From: Sulfurifustis variabilis
GTDB taxonomy: Bacteria > Pseudomonadota > Gammaproteobacteria > Acidiferrobacterales > Sulfurifustaceae
DNA: 64,000 bases
Assembly: GCF_002355415.1 (NCBI RefSeq)
Contig: NZ_AP014936.1
Location: 3,224,001-3,288,000, forward strand
Reading direction: 5' to 3'
Numbering within the stretch: the stretch's first letter is position 1; each line of letters opens with the position of its first letter. Below are positions 19,832-29,875 of this stretch, piece after piece. The notes under the pieces were generated by a model. The model was not told the DNA's origin. It searched no databases and was given only the letters and a program-made list of their open reading frames with translations. Position numbers and translations under genes: made by a program.

Positions 19832-19957
19832 TCAGCCGGCAACGAGGGTGAACAGTACCGAGACGACGGCGACGAGCACCAGAACGGCGGCGGCCAGCAC
19901 CAGGCTCCCGCCGACGGCGAGCGCCACGCGCTTCAACCGATTCCCGCGCTCCTCCAT
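19832..19957 (-). CDS. 41-residue single-span membrane peptide coupled to pgm
   Basis: A short frame from ATG 19957 to TGA 19832. It starts one base after the pgm stop codon, which suggests translational coupling. The peptide has a charged N-terminus (MEERGNRLKRV) followed by one long hydrophobic helix of about 30 residues rich in Ala, Val and Leu, so it is a predicted N-in membrane peptide. No homologue is recognised. It would be missed by length-limited gene finding. Confidence 0.5.
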   Translation of the reverse strand: MEERGNRLKRVALAVGGSLVLAAAVLVLVAVVSVLFTLVAG

Positions 19958-19958
19958 C

Positions 19959-21966
<2,008 letters not shown>

Positions 21967-22092
21967 TCGCCTTCCCGTAGCGCTGTCTTGTCGGCCCATC
22001 AGGCAGCTCTGGGCGCCCCATCATATATATATGAAGAACGCCTGGGGTTGATCCGGGTGGCCATCCGCGCTATCGAGGGCCGCGAGCGAAAG

Positions 22093-22125
22093 GCGGCGGG
22101 GCGTGCATGCGCGCCTCCGCCGCCA
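22093..22125 (-). terminator. GC-rich hairpin between the two SPW genes, possibly an attenuator
   Basis: GGCGGCGG pairs with CCGCCGCC around a GC-rich loop, followed on the minus strand by only three Ts. A weak terminator or attenuator between SPW2 and SPW1-pgm is possible; it might equally be an mRNA-stabilising hairpin. Confidence 0.3.
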
Positions 22126-22139
22126 TGGGCCGCGTTACC

Positions 22140-22496
22140 TTATTGCGATACCCTCCGCGGGGCTGGCGCAAGCGCCGCCCAGAGCGCGTCGGCGCCGATG
22201 AGGAGGCCGACGATGATCTGGTTCCACGTCGGCCCCGCCTGGTCGGTGAACCCCAGGACGAACGGCGCGAGGATCAGCCAGACGCCGAGCACCAGGTTCG
22301 TCCACTCCTCCCACTGCTGCGGGCGCGCGAGCGCGGCGGCCGCGAAGATCGCGACCAGCACGCCGAGCACGTAGGAGTTCCAGGCCGCGACATCCCCGGT
22401 CATGCCGACGCCGAAGAACGGCGCCAGCACGAGCCAGATGCCGAGCACCAGGTTCGCCCAGTCCTGCCATCGTTGTCGGCTCGTCTGTCTTGCCAT
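22140..22496 (-). CDS. SPW-repeat membrane protein 2
   Basis: A 118-residue paralogue of SPW protein 1, with repeats ANLVLGIWLVLAPFFG and TNLVLGVWLILAPFVLGF and the AAWNSYVLG and TWNQIIVGL halves. The ATG at 22496 has a strong AAGGAGG ribosome site. The MerR-type promoter at 22531-22562 lies directly upstream, making this the first gene of the SPW2-SPW1-pgm-peptide unit. A third, larger SPW protein is at 44544-46148. Confidence 0.85.
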   Translation of the reverse strand: MARQTSRQRWQDWANLVLGIWLVLAPFFGVGMTGDVAAWNSYVLGVLVAIFAAAALARPQQWEEWTNLVLGVWLILAPFVLGFTDQAGPTWNQIIVGLLIGADALWAALAPAPRRVSQ

Positions 22497-22530
22497 AACG
22501 TGCCTCCTTGCTCCATTTGAACTCGATTGC

Positions 22531-22562
22531 AACCTACTCCCTGTGCGCACGGCACAGGTCAA
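22531..22562 (-). promoter_or_regulatory. MerR-type promoter in front of SPW2-SPW1-pgm
   Basis: TTGACC (22562-22557), a 20-bp spacer with the dyad CCTGTGC/GCACAGG, and TAGGTT (22536-22531) on the minus strand. The ATG of the first gene is about 35 bp downstream of the -10 box. Confidence 0.75.
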
Positions 22563-23151
22563 GCCCCCCATACCCGCGCATCGGGCAGGCACGCAAAGAT
22601 GACTGCGCCATCGAGGCGGCGGATCATCGGGCTCGATGCGAGGCGGCCGGCCGGCACAGGATTTCAGGGAAGCCCGGTCTCCCGTTAGCGCCTCTTCGAG
22701 CAGATCGCCGCGACGTCCTGGCGCAATCTCAATGCCTGGGGCTGTGCAAGCGGTCTACGAAGGGCAACGATTCAGAGATGAAGTTGCCATGACGTCGAAG
22801 AACGAGGAATCCAGGATACTCGCCGATTGACGATCTAGGGCCGCCATCGTGGGTGCCGTGGAGTCGCAGCTGCTTTACATCGAGATGCGCCACCTGGCAT
22901 CTCGCCTGTACGGCATGGCGGAATCCAACCACAGGTCGGGGCGGCCATGCCGCACCACATCCTGCCGTCCGGAGTTGCGGCTGCGAGCACGCGCCGGCAA
23001 TTCCACACCTGCTTCTCCCCTGTGGCCACCGCACCCCTGCTTCGGTGCCGAGGACGGGGGAGGAGCAGAACCCGGTTTTCCGCGCCCACAAGGTCCCAGG
23101 CGGCGGGGCCGGATCGTTCCGGCGCCCTCCGTTCCGGCTTGCGCACCACCT
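22563..23151. other. Interval of about 590 bp without a supported gene
   Basis: Only short frames without ribosome sites or recognisable motifs occur on either strand. It lies between the SPW2 promoter and the end of the sulfurtransferase gene and could hold decayed sequence. Confidence 0.5.
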
Positions 23152-24189
23152 TTACCGCGCCGGCCTTGCCTCGGCCAGCGCCTTCTCCAGGGCGTCGACG
23201 CGCTTCTGCATGGCGGCGAGCCTCGCGTTGAGCGCACCGACGTTGAAGAACTGCGCGTTCTCCGCGGGCGCGTCCAGCGTGTTGCCGTAGCCGAGCCACG
23301 AGGAGTCGTAGACCTTCACCTTCTTGAAGCCCAGGTCCTTGAGCACCGTTGCAGTCTCCGCCGCGCGCACGCCGCTCTGGCAGTACACGATGGTTTCCTT
23401 GTTCGGATCCAGCTTGGCGTAAAGCGCCTTGAGCCCGTCGGCGGGCTTCAGCGCCAGCCCGTCCTTGGTGCCGACCTGCTTCCTGGCCAGCTTGGCCGGC
23501 GTTTCCGGATCGGCCCAGTTCTGCTCGTAGGGGACATTCACCGCGCCCGGGATGTGGCCGCCGCGGATCGCGCGGATGTCTTCGCCCGCGTGCTCGCCCG
23601 CCGTGCGCACGTCAATGAACTGCACGCCCTTGCGCTTCTGCGCCGCGAGCACGTCCTTGGTGGACACCGTCACACCGGGGTTGGTCGTGAGCTTGAGTGC
23701 CACCGGGGCCCGCTTGGCCGGTTCGGTCTCGAGGGCGTTACCCGCGGCCCTCCAGTCATCGATGCCACCGTGATAGACGCGGCCATTCTTGCCATTCAGG
23801 TATTCGACGGTCAACAGACCAAAATAAGCATACGGGTTGCCCTTGTCGCCGTAGACGACGATTTCCTTGCTCGGGTCGATGCCCGCTTCGCCCAGGATCC
23901 TTTCCATCTGCGCAAGCGCGATGTAGTCCTCGTCGGACTGCTTGCGCAGCACCTTGCCGATGTCACCGATGTTCACGGCGCCCGGGATGTGCCCCTTCTT
24001 GTACTCGTCGGCGCCGCGCACGTCCCACACGATCGCGCCGCGCTCGATGGCCGCGCGCACCTCGGCGGTATCGATGATCCTGTTCTGCGACGAGGGTGGA
24101 GCGGCGGGCGCGGGCCGGTCGGCGGCCGGTGCCGCGGAGCCGGCAAAGGCAAGACCGATCAGGGCGGCGAATAGGGAATGTTTAAGCAT
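23152..24189 (-). CDS. Periplasmic two-domain rhodanese-like sulfurtransferase
   Basis: A 345-residue protein with a signal peptide (LFAALIGLAFAGSAAPAAD), two rhodanese domains and a C-terminal coiled-coil tail. Domain 1 (about residues 35-155, VWDVRGADEYKKGHIPGAVNI) has lost the catalytic cysteine (VVYGDKGN). Domain 2 (about 180-300) keeps it (VYCQSGVRAAET). This inactive-active order is usual for TST-type sulfurtransferases, which move sulfane sulfur to thiols or cyanide. It ends the segment just before the direct repeat at 24263 and fits the sulfur-oxidation theme of the adjacent block. The ATG at 24189 is chosen for the signal peptide. Confidence 0.88.
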   Translation of the reverse strand: MLKHSLFAALIGLAFAGSAAPAADRPAPAAPPSSQNRIIDTAEVRAAIERGAIVWDVRGADEYKKGHIPGAVNIGDIGKVLRKQSDEDYIALAQMERILGEAGIDPSKEIVVYGDKGNPYAYFGLLTVEYLNGKNGRVYHGGIDDWRAAGNALETEPAKRAPVALKLTTNPGVTVSTKDVLAAQKRKGVQFIDVRTAGEHAGEDIRAIRGGHIPGAVNVPYEQNWADPETPAKLARKQVGTKDGLALKPADGLKALYAKLDPNKETIVYCQSGVRAAETATVLKDLGFKKVKVYDSSWLGYGNTLDAPAENAQFFNVGALNARLAAMQKRVDALEKALAEARPAR

Positions 24190-24262
24190 GCTCTTTGACT
24201 CCTTGCGGTTCTCGTTGCCCGGAGGCCGGGAGCAACGGAGAGAAATAGTACCTGAACGACGC

Positions 24263-24575
24263 GCTCGCCGGGACAGACGACCCGGTGCCTCTCCGCGCAA
24301 GCGACTGCTCGCCAGACGGAGGGGAATAACCTCACGCCTACAGCCAGCGCCGCACCAGCCAGCCCGTCGCCTCCGACAGCCGCTTGGGCCAGCCGCGCGC
24401 GAGCCATTCGCGCGGCACGACGGGCGCCGCCTCGGCGAGGTCGGCGCGGAACCGGCGCTCGAGCGCCGCCGCGAGCGGCGCATCGCGCGCGACCAGGTTG
24501 ACTTCGTAGTTGGTGAAGAAGCTGCGGTAGTCCATGTTTGCGGTACCGATCGTGCTCCATGCGCCGTCGACGACC
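24263..24575. repeat. 313-bp direct repeat, copy A (identical to 34221-34533)
   Basis: Every base appears to match 34221-34533 in the same orientation. The repeat contains the last 80 or so codons of a phospholipase-D family gene plus about 75 bp downstream. Identity in a region of high coding constraint implies a recent duplication or ongoing gene conversion. Confidence 0.9.
24338..24575 (-). pseudogene. Truncated phospholipase-D/cardiolipin-synthase C-terminus
   Basis: Only the 3' end of the gene at 34296-35456 is present (from VVDGAWSTIGTANMDYRS to the stop at 24338). At 24575 identity to the full copy ends abruptly and unrelated sequence follows, so the second HKD histidine and everything upstream are missing. 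No start codon or ribosome site serves it. It is a remnant of the duplication that created the direct repeats. Confidence 0.85.
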
Positions 24576-24772
24576 ATTTGACGATGGCGAAGCGGCCGCC
24601 GGACCTGAGCGCCGCGGCCGCCTCCCGTGCAAGCGCGGTCTAGTCCGGCACGCCGTGCGGGGTATCGGTTAAACAAACACCTTTTTTGGGTCGCCCCCGC
24701 CATCCGCCCTCGCGTAAACGTGCAGTACTTGCGGCACCGCCGAAAGCCGAATGGCGGGCTCCCCCGCCGCGG

Positions 24773-26398
24773 TCACGACGAAACGTGGGCGCCTGCCTCG
24801 TGCAACGCCCGTTTCCGGTACAGCATCGGGTCGATCCGATGCGACTTGAGCTTCTGGTGCACGGCGCGCGGCGTGATCCCCATCTCCCGCGCCGCCGCGG
24901 ACACGTTCCCCTCGCAACGCAGCAGCACCTCCCGCAGCACCCTGCCCTCGATCTCCATGGCCGCCCGCCGCTTCATGCTGCGCAATACAAGCTCATCCGG
25001 GGCGGCTTCCCGCTCGTGGGAGAACCTTTCGGTGTCGACGAGCATGTCCTCGATAACGGGACCGGTCGCGAACAGGAACGAGCGCTCCAGGACGTTCTCG
25101 AGTTCGCGCACGTTGCCGGGCCATTCATAGGTCATTGCCCGGATCCAGGACCGCTCGCTCAAGGTCTTCGATGGCAGGCCGTGCTTGGCTGCCAGTTTGC
25201 GCAGGATGTGGTCGGTCAGAACGGAGATGTCGTCCCGACGTTCCCGAAGGGGTGGGATATGGATCGGCACGACGTTCAGGCGATAGTAAAGGTCCTGCCG
25301 GAACTCCCCTGACTTCACCATCTGGTCAAGCCCACGATTGGCGGCGGCGATGATCCGCACGTCGGCGCGCAGCACGTGTTTGCCGCCGACGCGCTCGTAT
25401 TCGCCCTCCTGCAATACGCGCAGCAGCCGGCCCTGGGCGGCCAACGGCAGGGAATTGATTTCGTCGAGGAACAGAGTACCGCCTTCAGCTCGCTCGAACA
25501 GCCCGTGATGGACCTGGTAGGCGCCGGTGAAAGCGCCTTTCTCGTGCCCGAAGAGCTGGCTCTCGATCAGGTTCTCCGGGATCGCGCCGCAGTTGACCGC
25601 GATGAATTCGCGTGTCGCGCGCCCGCTGAGCGCGTGCACGGCGCGCGCGATGATTTCCTTGCCTACGCCGGTCTCGCCCCAAATGAGCACCGCCGCCGTC
25701 GTCGGCGCGACGCGCTCGGCGCACTCGAGCGCCCGGCGCATCGCTGTCGACTCGGCGACGATCTTGGGTCTAGGGTACGCAGATGAGGACTTGTCCTGGT
25801 GGGAGCTGCACCACGCCTGACGCATTTTTTCTTCCACGCGTACGACGGCCTCGAGCGATGCGGACCGTGAAACGATCGTGTTCCCCTCGACCTGGTACTC
25901 GTCGCCCTCGCGCCCGGCGGCCTTGGTCCGGTCGAGATAGACGCACACTTCGCAACCACCGTCGTTGTTCGCAATGCGCTTCTTGAGCTCCACCTTCGCA
26001 TACCCGAAATTCCGGGCCGCGATCCCACCGAAGACGCTGGCGGTCATTCGGCACAGCTCCGGGGCTTCCTTTACGGCATCGCCGAACGGGCAGCGCGTAT
26101 TGATGACACGCACGACACCCGCCTCGCTCGACGCGCGCGAGAAGTTGCCACCGATCTGGTTCTTGAGCGAGACAATGACATCCGCGTACTGATCGGGCGA
26201 CAGGCCTCCCTTCAGGCCGGCCTGTTCCCGGCACGCTTGCTCGAAACAGCCGCTCGCGCTGAGCCCGAGGTGCTCGATCAGGTTGAGGCGGCTGCCGCAC
26301 GAGGCGCAGCCGAGCTGGTTCGCGATCTTGACACTCTGTGTGGCGAAGCTCTGGAGAAAGGAAATGGCGTTCAGTTTGGTCGGCGGCTTGGTGTACAT
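24773..26398 (-). CDS. Sigma-54-dependent activator with Cys-rich N-terminal sensor
   Basis: A 541-residue enhancer-binding protein. The N-terminal part (about 1-165) is cysteine-rich (CASCGSRLN, SGCFEQACREQ, CPFGDAV, CEVCVYLD) and resembles the MetOD1/V4R type of small-ligand or redox sensors. The central AAA+ domain has Walker A GETGVGKE, GAFTGA loop, Walker B GGTLFLDE and arginine finger FRQDLYYRLNV. The C-terminus has a Fis-type HTH (GNVSAAAREMGITPRAVHQKL). It can contact sigma-54. A textbook -24/-12 promoter stands upstream of its own gene (26532-26546), and two more lie in front of the adjacent operons, so it is probably autoregulated and controls them. The ATG at 26398 begins the conserved sensor; the frame extends upstream to 26476. 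Confidence 0.9.
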   Translation of the reverse strand: MYTKPPTKLNAISFLQSFATQSVKIANQLGCASCGSRLNLIEHLGLSASGCFEQACREQAGLKGGLSPDQYADVIVSLKNQIGGNFSRASSEAGVVRVINTRCPFGDAVKEAPELCRMTASVFGGIAARNFGYAKVELKKRIANNDGGCEVCVYLDRTKAAGREGDEYQVEGNTIVSRSASLEAVVRVEEKMRQAWCSSHQDKSSSAYPRPKIVAESTAMRRALECAERVAPTTAAVLIWGETGVGKEIIARAVHALSGRATREFIAVNCGAIPENLIESQLFGHEKGAFTGAYQVHHGLFERAEGGTLFLDEINSLPLAAQGRLLRVLQEGEYERVGGKHVLRADVRIIAAANRGLDQMVKSGEFRQDLYYRLNVVPIHIPPLRERRDDISVLTDHILRKLAAKHGLPSKTLSERSWIRAMTYEWPGNVRELENVLERSFLFATGPVIEDMLVDTERFSHEREAAPDELVLRSMKRRAAMEIEGRVLREVLLRCEGNVSAAAREMGITPRAVHQKLKSHRIDPMLYRKRALHEAGAHVSS

Positions 26399-26766
26399 GA
26401 CGGCTCCCCCATCGTATTTGTCTTTGTCGAAGCGCTTCGGTGATCGAACTGACGGCGCTCCTCGGGCGCGACGCACTACCGAGACGCCAGCGTATCACTG
26501 GGCGAGGCAACCGGCGGCTCCAGCGAGGTTCGCAACGAGCGTGCCAGTTGCGACCAAAGAAAACTTTCGCCAGACAAGCAGTTATGATCGACTCGTCGCC
26601 CGACCAAGAAAATAAAGGGAAACCGCTATTTCCGTGCACGGCGAGAAGCGCGAAAAATCAACAAGATACCCTGCGAAGCATTGCTTCGTTGGATGAAATA
26701 GAAGTTCGTTCGGATCTGCACCTGCGCGGGGCAAAACCGACCGCGCGGTCTCGCCTCCGCGCCCCG
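26399..26766. other. Intergenic region upstream of the sigma-54 activator
   Basis: No gene is supported. It contains the sigma-54 promoter at 26532-26546 and is AT-richer around 26560-26710 than flanking coding DNA, as expected for a regulatory region that may include activator sites and the 3' untranslated end of the porin gene transcript. Confidence 0.5.
26532..26546 (-). promoter_or_regulatory. Sigma-54 (-24/-12) promoter of the activator gene
   Basis: The minus strand reads TGGCAC-N5-TTGC, an exact match to the RpoN core consensus. Transcription would start near 26520, giving a leader of about 120 nt before the ATG at 26398. Confidence 0.75.
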
Positions 26767-28143
26767 TTACCACGGATGCGCGTCGTGTTCGAAAGACATC
26801 TCGACGCGCACACCGACGACCCATGCATTCTTCAAGGTCGGATCGGTTCCGGGATCGACCACGTACTGCACGTCCGGCTGCACCGCCAGCCACGGTCGTA
26901 CCTGCGCGCGGTAGGTCAGCTCGAACACGGTCTCGGCCTCGGTGACCGGCGCGCCGGCGAGCCGCTGGAGCCGCTGGTACTTGCCGCCGTTGCGTGCTTT
27001 AGCGAGCGAAAGGCCGAGCTGGTCTTGAGGCCGCCCGGGGACGAGACCGGTGTAGACAGCGCCCGCGCCCAAGGCATGGGCGAAGCGGTTCACGTCGGAA
27101 TTCGCCCGGCCATAACGCAGGAAAACGTCCAGCCCTTGCTCCGCGGCGTCCGCCTCGCGGTACATGCCGTGCTCGGCCAGGAAGTAGACGCCCCGGTCGG
27201 TGCGCTGACGGGGTAGACCTTCAGAGTCGACGTAGAGCAGATCGTCGAAGCGCGCCGTATAGCGCCAGGTTCCGAGCGCGTACTTGCTGGAGCGCTCGGA
27301 CTTTCCGTCGGCCAGATAGCCGACCTCGGCGACAATCAACGCGCCGTCACCCTCGGCGAAGCGGATGCGCGTGCCGCGCGGGTTGTCGGGATCGCCCGGA
27401 ACGCCGTCGAGGGCGACGGCCTGGAGGTACAGCGAAGGCATTGGTTCCGCCTTTACCCTCATGCCGACGGAGGTGGTCGGGAAGATGGAGGGCCCGTTGC
27501 GGCCGGTCTGATTGAGATCCTTGCCGGTACCGAAGGAGTCGTTCAGGAACAGCTCGGAGCTCTCCGTGACGTAGAACTCCGAGTTGAGGTCGTAGAGCCC
27601 GGCGAGGAACGACAGCCGTTCCTGATACAGGCTCTTCTGCACCCACGCCTCGAAGAGCTTGGTCGTGCTCGGGGCCTCGATGTTGCTCACGGCCTGCGCG
27701 GCACCGGCGTGCTCGCTCGGCTCGCCCCCGTGGTTGTTCAGGAGGTAGACGAAGAAGATCGTGTCCTGCCACCCGAGCAGCCGGTCCGCGTCGACGGTCG
27801 ACTTGAGATCCACGTTGCCGAGGTATTCGGCTGTACGGCGCACGCCGCCGGAAACATTGGCGAGAACGTCCGCCGTATAAACCAGCTTGAGGCCGTGCCG
27901 CTCGCCGAGCCCGTCGTGGCGCGCCCCGCGTTCGGTTCCGTGCACGGGAGCCTCGGCACTCTCGGGCGCGGCATCCGCGGCGGGCGCCGGGGATCCGACG
28001 AGGGACAACACGAGGGCGGCGAGCTGGCAGAGCAGGTCGCGGCAGCGCCGGCATGAGCACGTTCGCGATGCGGTACCGCCGGCCGAAACCGTGACGGCGC
28101 TTTCTTCTTCCGCGCAACCCGCCGCGCGGCAGCACTCCGGCAT
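26767..28143 (-). CDS. OprB-family outer membrane porin
   Basis: About 458 residues. After a Cys-containing N-terminus and a hydrophobic export segment (LLCQLAALVLSLVGSPAPAAD) the chain has the OprB pattern: GLKLVYTADVLANVSGG, LEAWVQ-like KLFEAWVQKSLYQERLSFLAGLYDLNSEFYVTESSELFLN and alternating beta strands up to VVGVRVEMSFEHDAHPW. OprB porins conduct sugars and other small solutes. Here it lies at the end of the carbonic-anhydrase/FmdB/MerC unit, so its solute may be something other than sugar. Start is uncertain: ATG 28143 has a weak ribosome site and the frame is open further upstream. Confidence 0.82.
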   Translation of the reverse strand: MPECCRAAGCAEEESAVTVSAGGTASRTCSCRRCRDLLCQLAALVLSLVGSPAPAADAAPESAEAPVHGTERGARHDGLGERHGLKLVYTADVLANVSGGVRRTAEYLGNVDLKSTVDADRLLGWQDTIFFVYLLNNHGGEPSEHAGAAQAVSNIEAPSTTKLFEAWVQKSLYQERLSFLAGLYDLNSEFYVTESSELFLNDSFGTGKDLNQTGRNGPSIFPTTSVGMRVKAEPMPSLYLQAVALDGVPGDPDNPRGTRIRFAEGDGALIVAEVGYLADGKSERSSKYALGTWRYTARFDDLLYVDSEGLPRQRTDRGVYFLAEHGMYREADAAEQGLDVFLRYGRANSDVNRFAHALGAGAVYTGLVPGRPQDQLGLSLAKARNGGKYQRLQRLAGAPVTEAETVFELTYRAQVRPWLAVQPDVQYVVDPGTDPTLKNAWVVGVRVEMSFEHDAHPW

Positions 28144-28250
28144 TCGTATCTGGCGGGACAGGAGCGATGGCACGACGTTCCACCCGCCGTTCCGCCCTTC
28201 CCGCTTGGAGGTCGACGACACTGGCAGCGGACGAAGGTAGTCGGGTGCGC

Positions 28251-28664
28251 TCAGCATGCAGATTCCGCGCATACCCGGCACGTCCGGCAAAAGTAGAGAT
28301 TGACGAGATGCGCGACGACCATCGCGATGCCGCCCGACACGGTCGCGATCGTCTCCAGCGACTCGGACGACATCGACTCGGGCAGGACGACCGGCAACCA
28401 GATGAGCGCCACCCCGGCCGATCCCAGGCCCAGCACCGGGCTGCGCCTGTGCTTTCTGAAGCCGGGGACGAACGCGAGCAGGCTGAACGATAGGACCGCA
28501 AGCGCGAGGACGGCGTGGGTCGCCCCTTCCATCGCGGCGATGATCGGCAGGACGGCGGCCACGAAGGGGGTTGCGACGCAATGGGCGACGCACAGAGTCG
28601 AGGCCGTCAGCCCCGCGCGGTCCCACACGGGCCTGCTGGTCAACAGGCGAGTTGCGAACGTCAT
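28251..28664 (-). CDS. MerC-family membrane protein
   Basis: A 137-residue membrane protein with four hydrophobic helices and the MerC cysteine pair in helix 1 (STLCVAHCVATP). The C-terminus adds CRTCRVC and a final Cys. MerC proteins take up Hg(II) in mercury operons, but no merA, merT or merP is present here, so a different thiophilic substrate or a sensing role is possible. It lies between the FmdB-type and porin genes on one strand, downstream of the carbonic-anhydrase-like gene. The ATG at 28664 has a GGAGG ribosome site. Confidence 0.8.
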   Translation of the reverse strand: MTFATRLLTSRPVWDRAGLTASTLCVAHCVATPFVAAVLPIIAAMEGATHAVLALAVLSFSLLAFVPGFRKHRRSPVLGLGSAGVALIWLPVVLPESMSSESLETIATVSGGIAMVVAHLVNLYFCRTCRVCAESAC

Positions 28665-28764
28665 GATGTCCCTCCTCCTCTCATATCGTTCTGCGGAAAG
28701 CAGCCGATGCGCTCGGACATGCCGCCAGTGACGCGTGGCAGCTGCCGCTCCACCTGCCGGTGGC

Positions 28765-29004
28765 TCACCCGGTGCCCCTCGGCCGCGATGGTGGGCAGCA
28801 CCGGCATCCTTTGCCGCACTGAGGCAGCGAGCGGATGGCCGCCTCGCGCCCTGCCGATGCAAAGCCGTGCATGGCCGGGGAGCGCAGAATCACCCTACGA
28901 GCAGGCACACCGCAGTCGGGACATTCTGGGTCCGGCGCGGAAATCGACTGCTGTATCTCGAAAACTGCGTCACAGGCTGTGCAGCGGTAGTCGTATGTCG
29001 GCAT
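28765..29004 (-). CDS. FmdB-family zinc-ribbon protein
   Basis: A 79-residue protein beginning MPTYDYRCTACDAVFEI and continuing PECPDCGVPARRV, the two CxxC knuckles of the FmdB/CxxC_CXXC_SSSS putative regulatory domain. The tail adds a second Cys cluster (CGKGCRCC). FmdB proteins sit next to amidase and C1/S1 metabolism genes and are thought to be regulatory or metal-handling. The ATG at 29004 has an AGGAGAG ribosome site. It follows the carbonic-anhydrase-like gene by 100 bp, with a GC-rich hairpin in between. Confidence 0.85.
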   Translation of the reverse strand: MPTYDYRCTACDAVFEIQQSISAPDPECPDCGVPARRVILRSPAMHGFASAGREAAIRSLPQCGKGCRCCPPSRPRGTG

Positions 29005-29104
29005 GAATCTCCTCTCCTGGCGTCTGAAGCGCACTCGGGGCGGGGCCTCGCGCGCCCCGGCCCCGAGGTTTGCTCCTGGTGAATCTTTCTGCACCACGCG
29101 TGAC

Positions 29105-29791
29105 CTACGACCACCGCGGAGGCTGCTTGCCCTTCACGCCCATCGAAGCGGCCGTCGCCTGTGTCACCGCCCGTGTCGGCGCCTCGAGGTTCGGCGCGCG
29201 CAGCCGACGGAACTCGGTCTCCCAGATCCAGCCACTGATCACCACTTCCTTCGGGATGAGCGGATGGTTGCGCAGCAGCTCAACGCACCTGATACAGGTC
29301 GCGTCGACGTCGTCCATCATTCCGATCCACTTGGCGAAGGCACCTTCCTTGAGCGTGAGCTCTGGCAAGGAGGGATCGATCGCAACCGCCGCCGTATCGA
29401 CCGCCGTGGCGCGCACCACCTCTTTCTTGAAGATCCCGCGCTCCTTCAGATCCTTCTCCAGGTCGAACCCGTTGGCCGACAGCATTCCGCACCCGGTGTG
29501 CTGCAGGACGACGATCTCGCGGGTACCGAAGAAATTGATCGTCAGCATCGCAGAGCGGATGGCGTCGTCGGTCACGATCCCGCCTGCGTTGCGAAACAGG
29601 TGTGCGTCGCCCCCACCAACTGGAGTGTCGGCGCGGATGCCCAACGCTTCATCCACTGGTAGCCGCTCGTCCATACAGGCGAGTACCCAAAGGCGGCGCA
29701 AGTTCGGACCTTCGGCGCCATACTGCCGCTTGATTTCCCATCGCTGGCGCTGTTCGACGGATTGCTCGAGTTGCTCTTTCAACGTGGTCAT
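29105..29791 (-). CDS. Beta-carbonic anhydrase, clade-D type (possible COS/CS2 hydrolase)
   Basis: A 228-residue beta-CA. The zinc ligands C39 (in ACMDERL), H98 and C101 (in QHTGCGM) and the Asp41-Arg43 dyad are present. RNAGG, TDDAIRSAM and FGTREIVVLQHTGCGM match clade D, the branch that contains carbonyl sulfide and carbon disulfide hydrolases as well as true carbonic anhydrases. An acidic insert (about 105-175) makes it longer than the short clade-D enzymes. A sigma-54-like promoter lies 69-84 bp upstream (29860-29875). Flanking SQR, TusA and DsrE genes would consume sulfide, which favours a COS/CS2 substrate, but plain CO2 hydration is not excluded. Confidence 0.85.
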   Translation of the reverse strand: MTTLKEQLEQSVEQRQRWEIKRQYGAEGPNLRRLWVLACMDERLPVDEALGIRADTPVGGGDAHLFRNAGGIVTDDAIRSAMLTINFFGTREIVVLQHTGCGMLSANGFDLEKDLKERGIFKKEVVRATAVDTAAVAIDPSLPELTLKEGAFAKWIGMMDDVDATCIRCVELLRNHPLIPKEVVISGWIWETEFRRLRAPNLEAPTRAVTQATAASMGVKGKQPPRWS

Positions 29792-29859
29792 CGTGTTGTC
29801 TCCCCGGTAAGGTGACGAGCCTCGAAAGACTCGGGATCGGAAAAGCCGAATGCTGCGTT

Positions 29860-29875
29860 TGCACGTGGCGTGCCA
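29860..29875 (-). promoter_or_regulatory. Probable sigma-54 promoter of the carbonic-anhydrase-like operon
   Basis: The minus strand reads TGGCACG-N4-GTGCA, one mismatch from the RpoN consensus (TTGCA at -12). The predicted start is about 55 bp before the ATG at 29791. Confidence 0.6.

Noticed and set aside
23152-24483. Longer start for the sulfurtransferase at 24483
   Set aside because: The added residues run through direct repeat copy A and the PLD remnant and would hide the signal peptide.
24576-24772. A possible methyltransferase fragment (GGRFAIVK-like reading) next to repeat copy A
   Set aside because: Only about 20 codons resemble anything, with a stop inside; treated as junction scar sequence.
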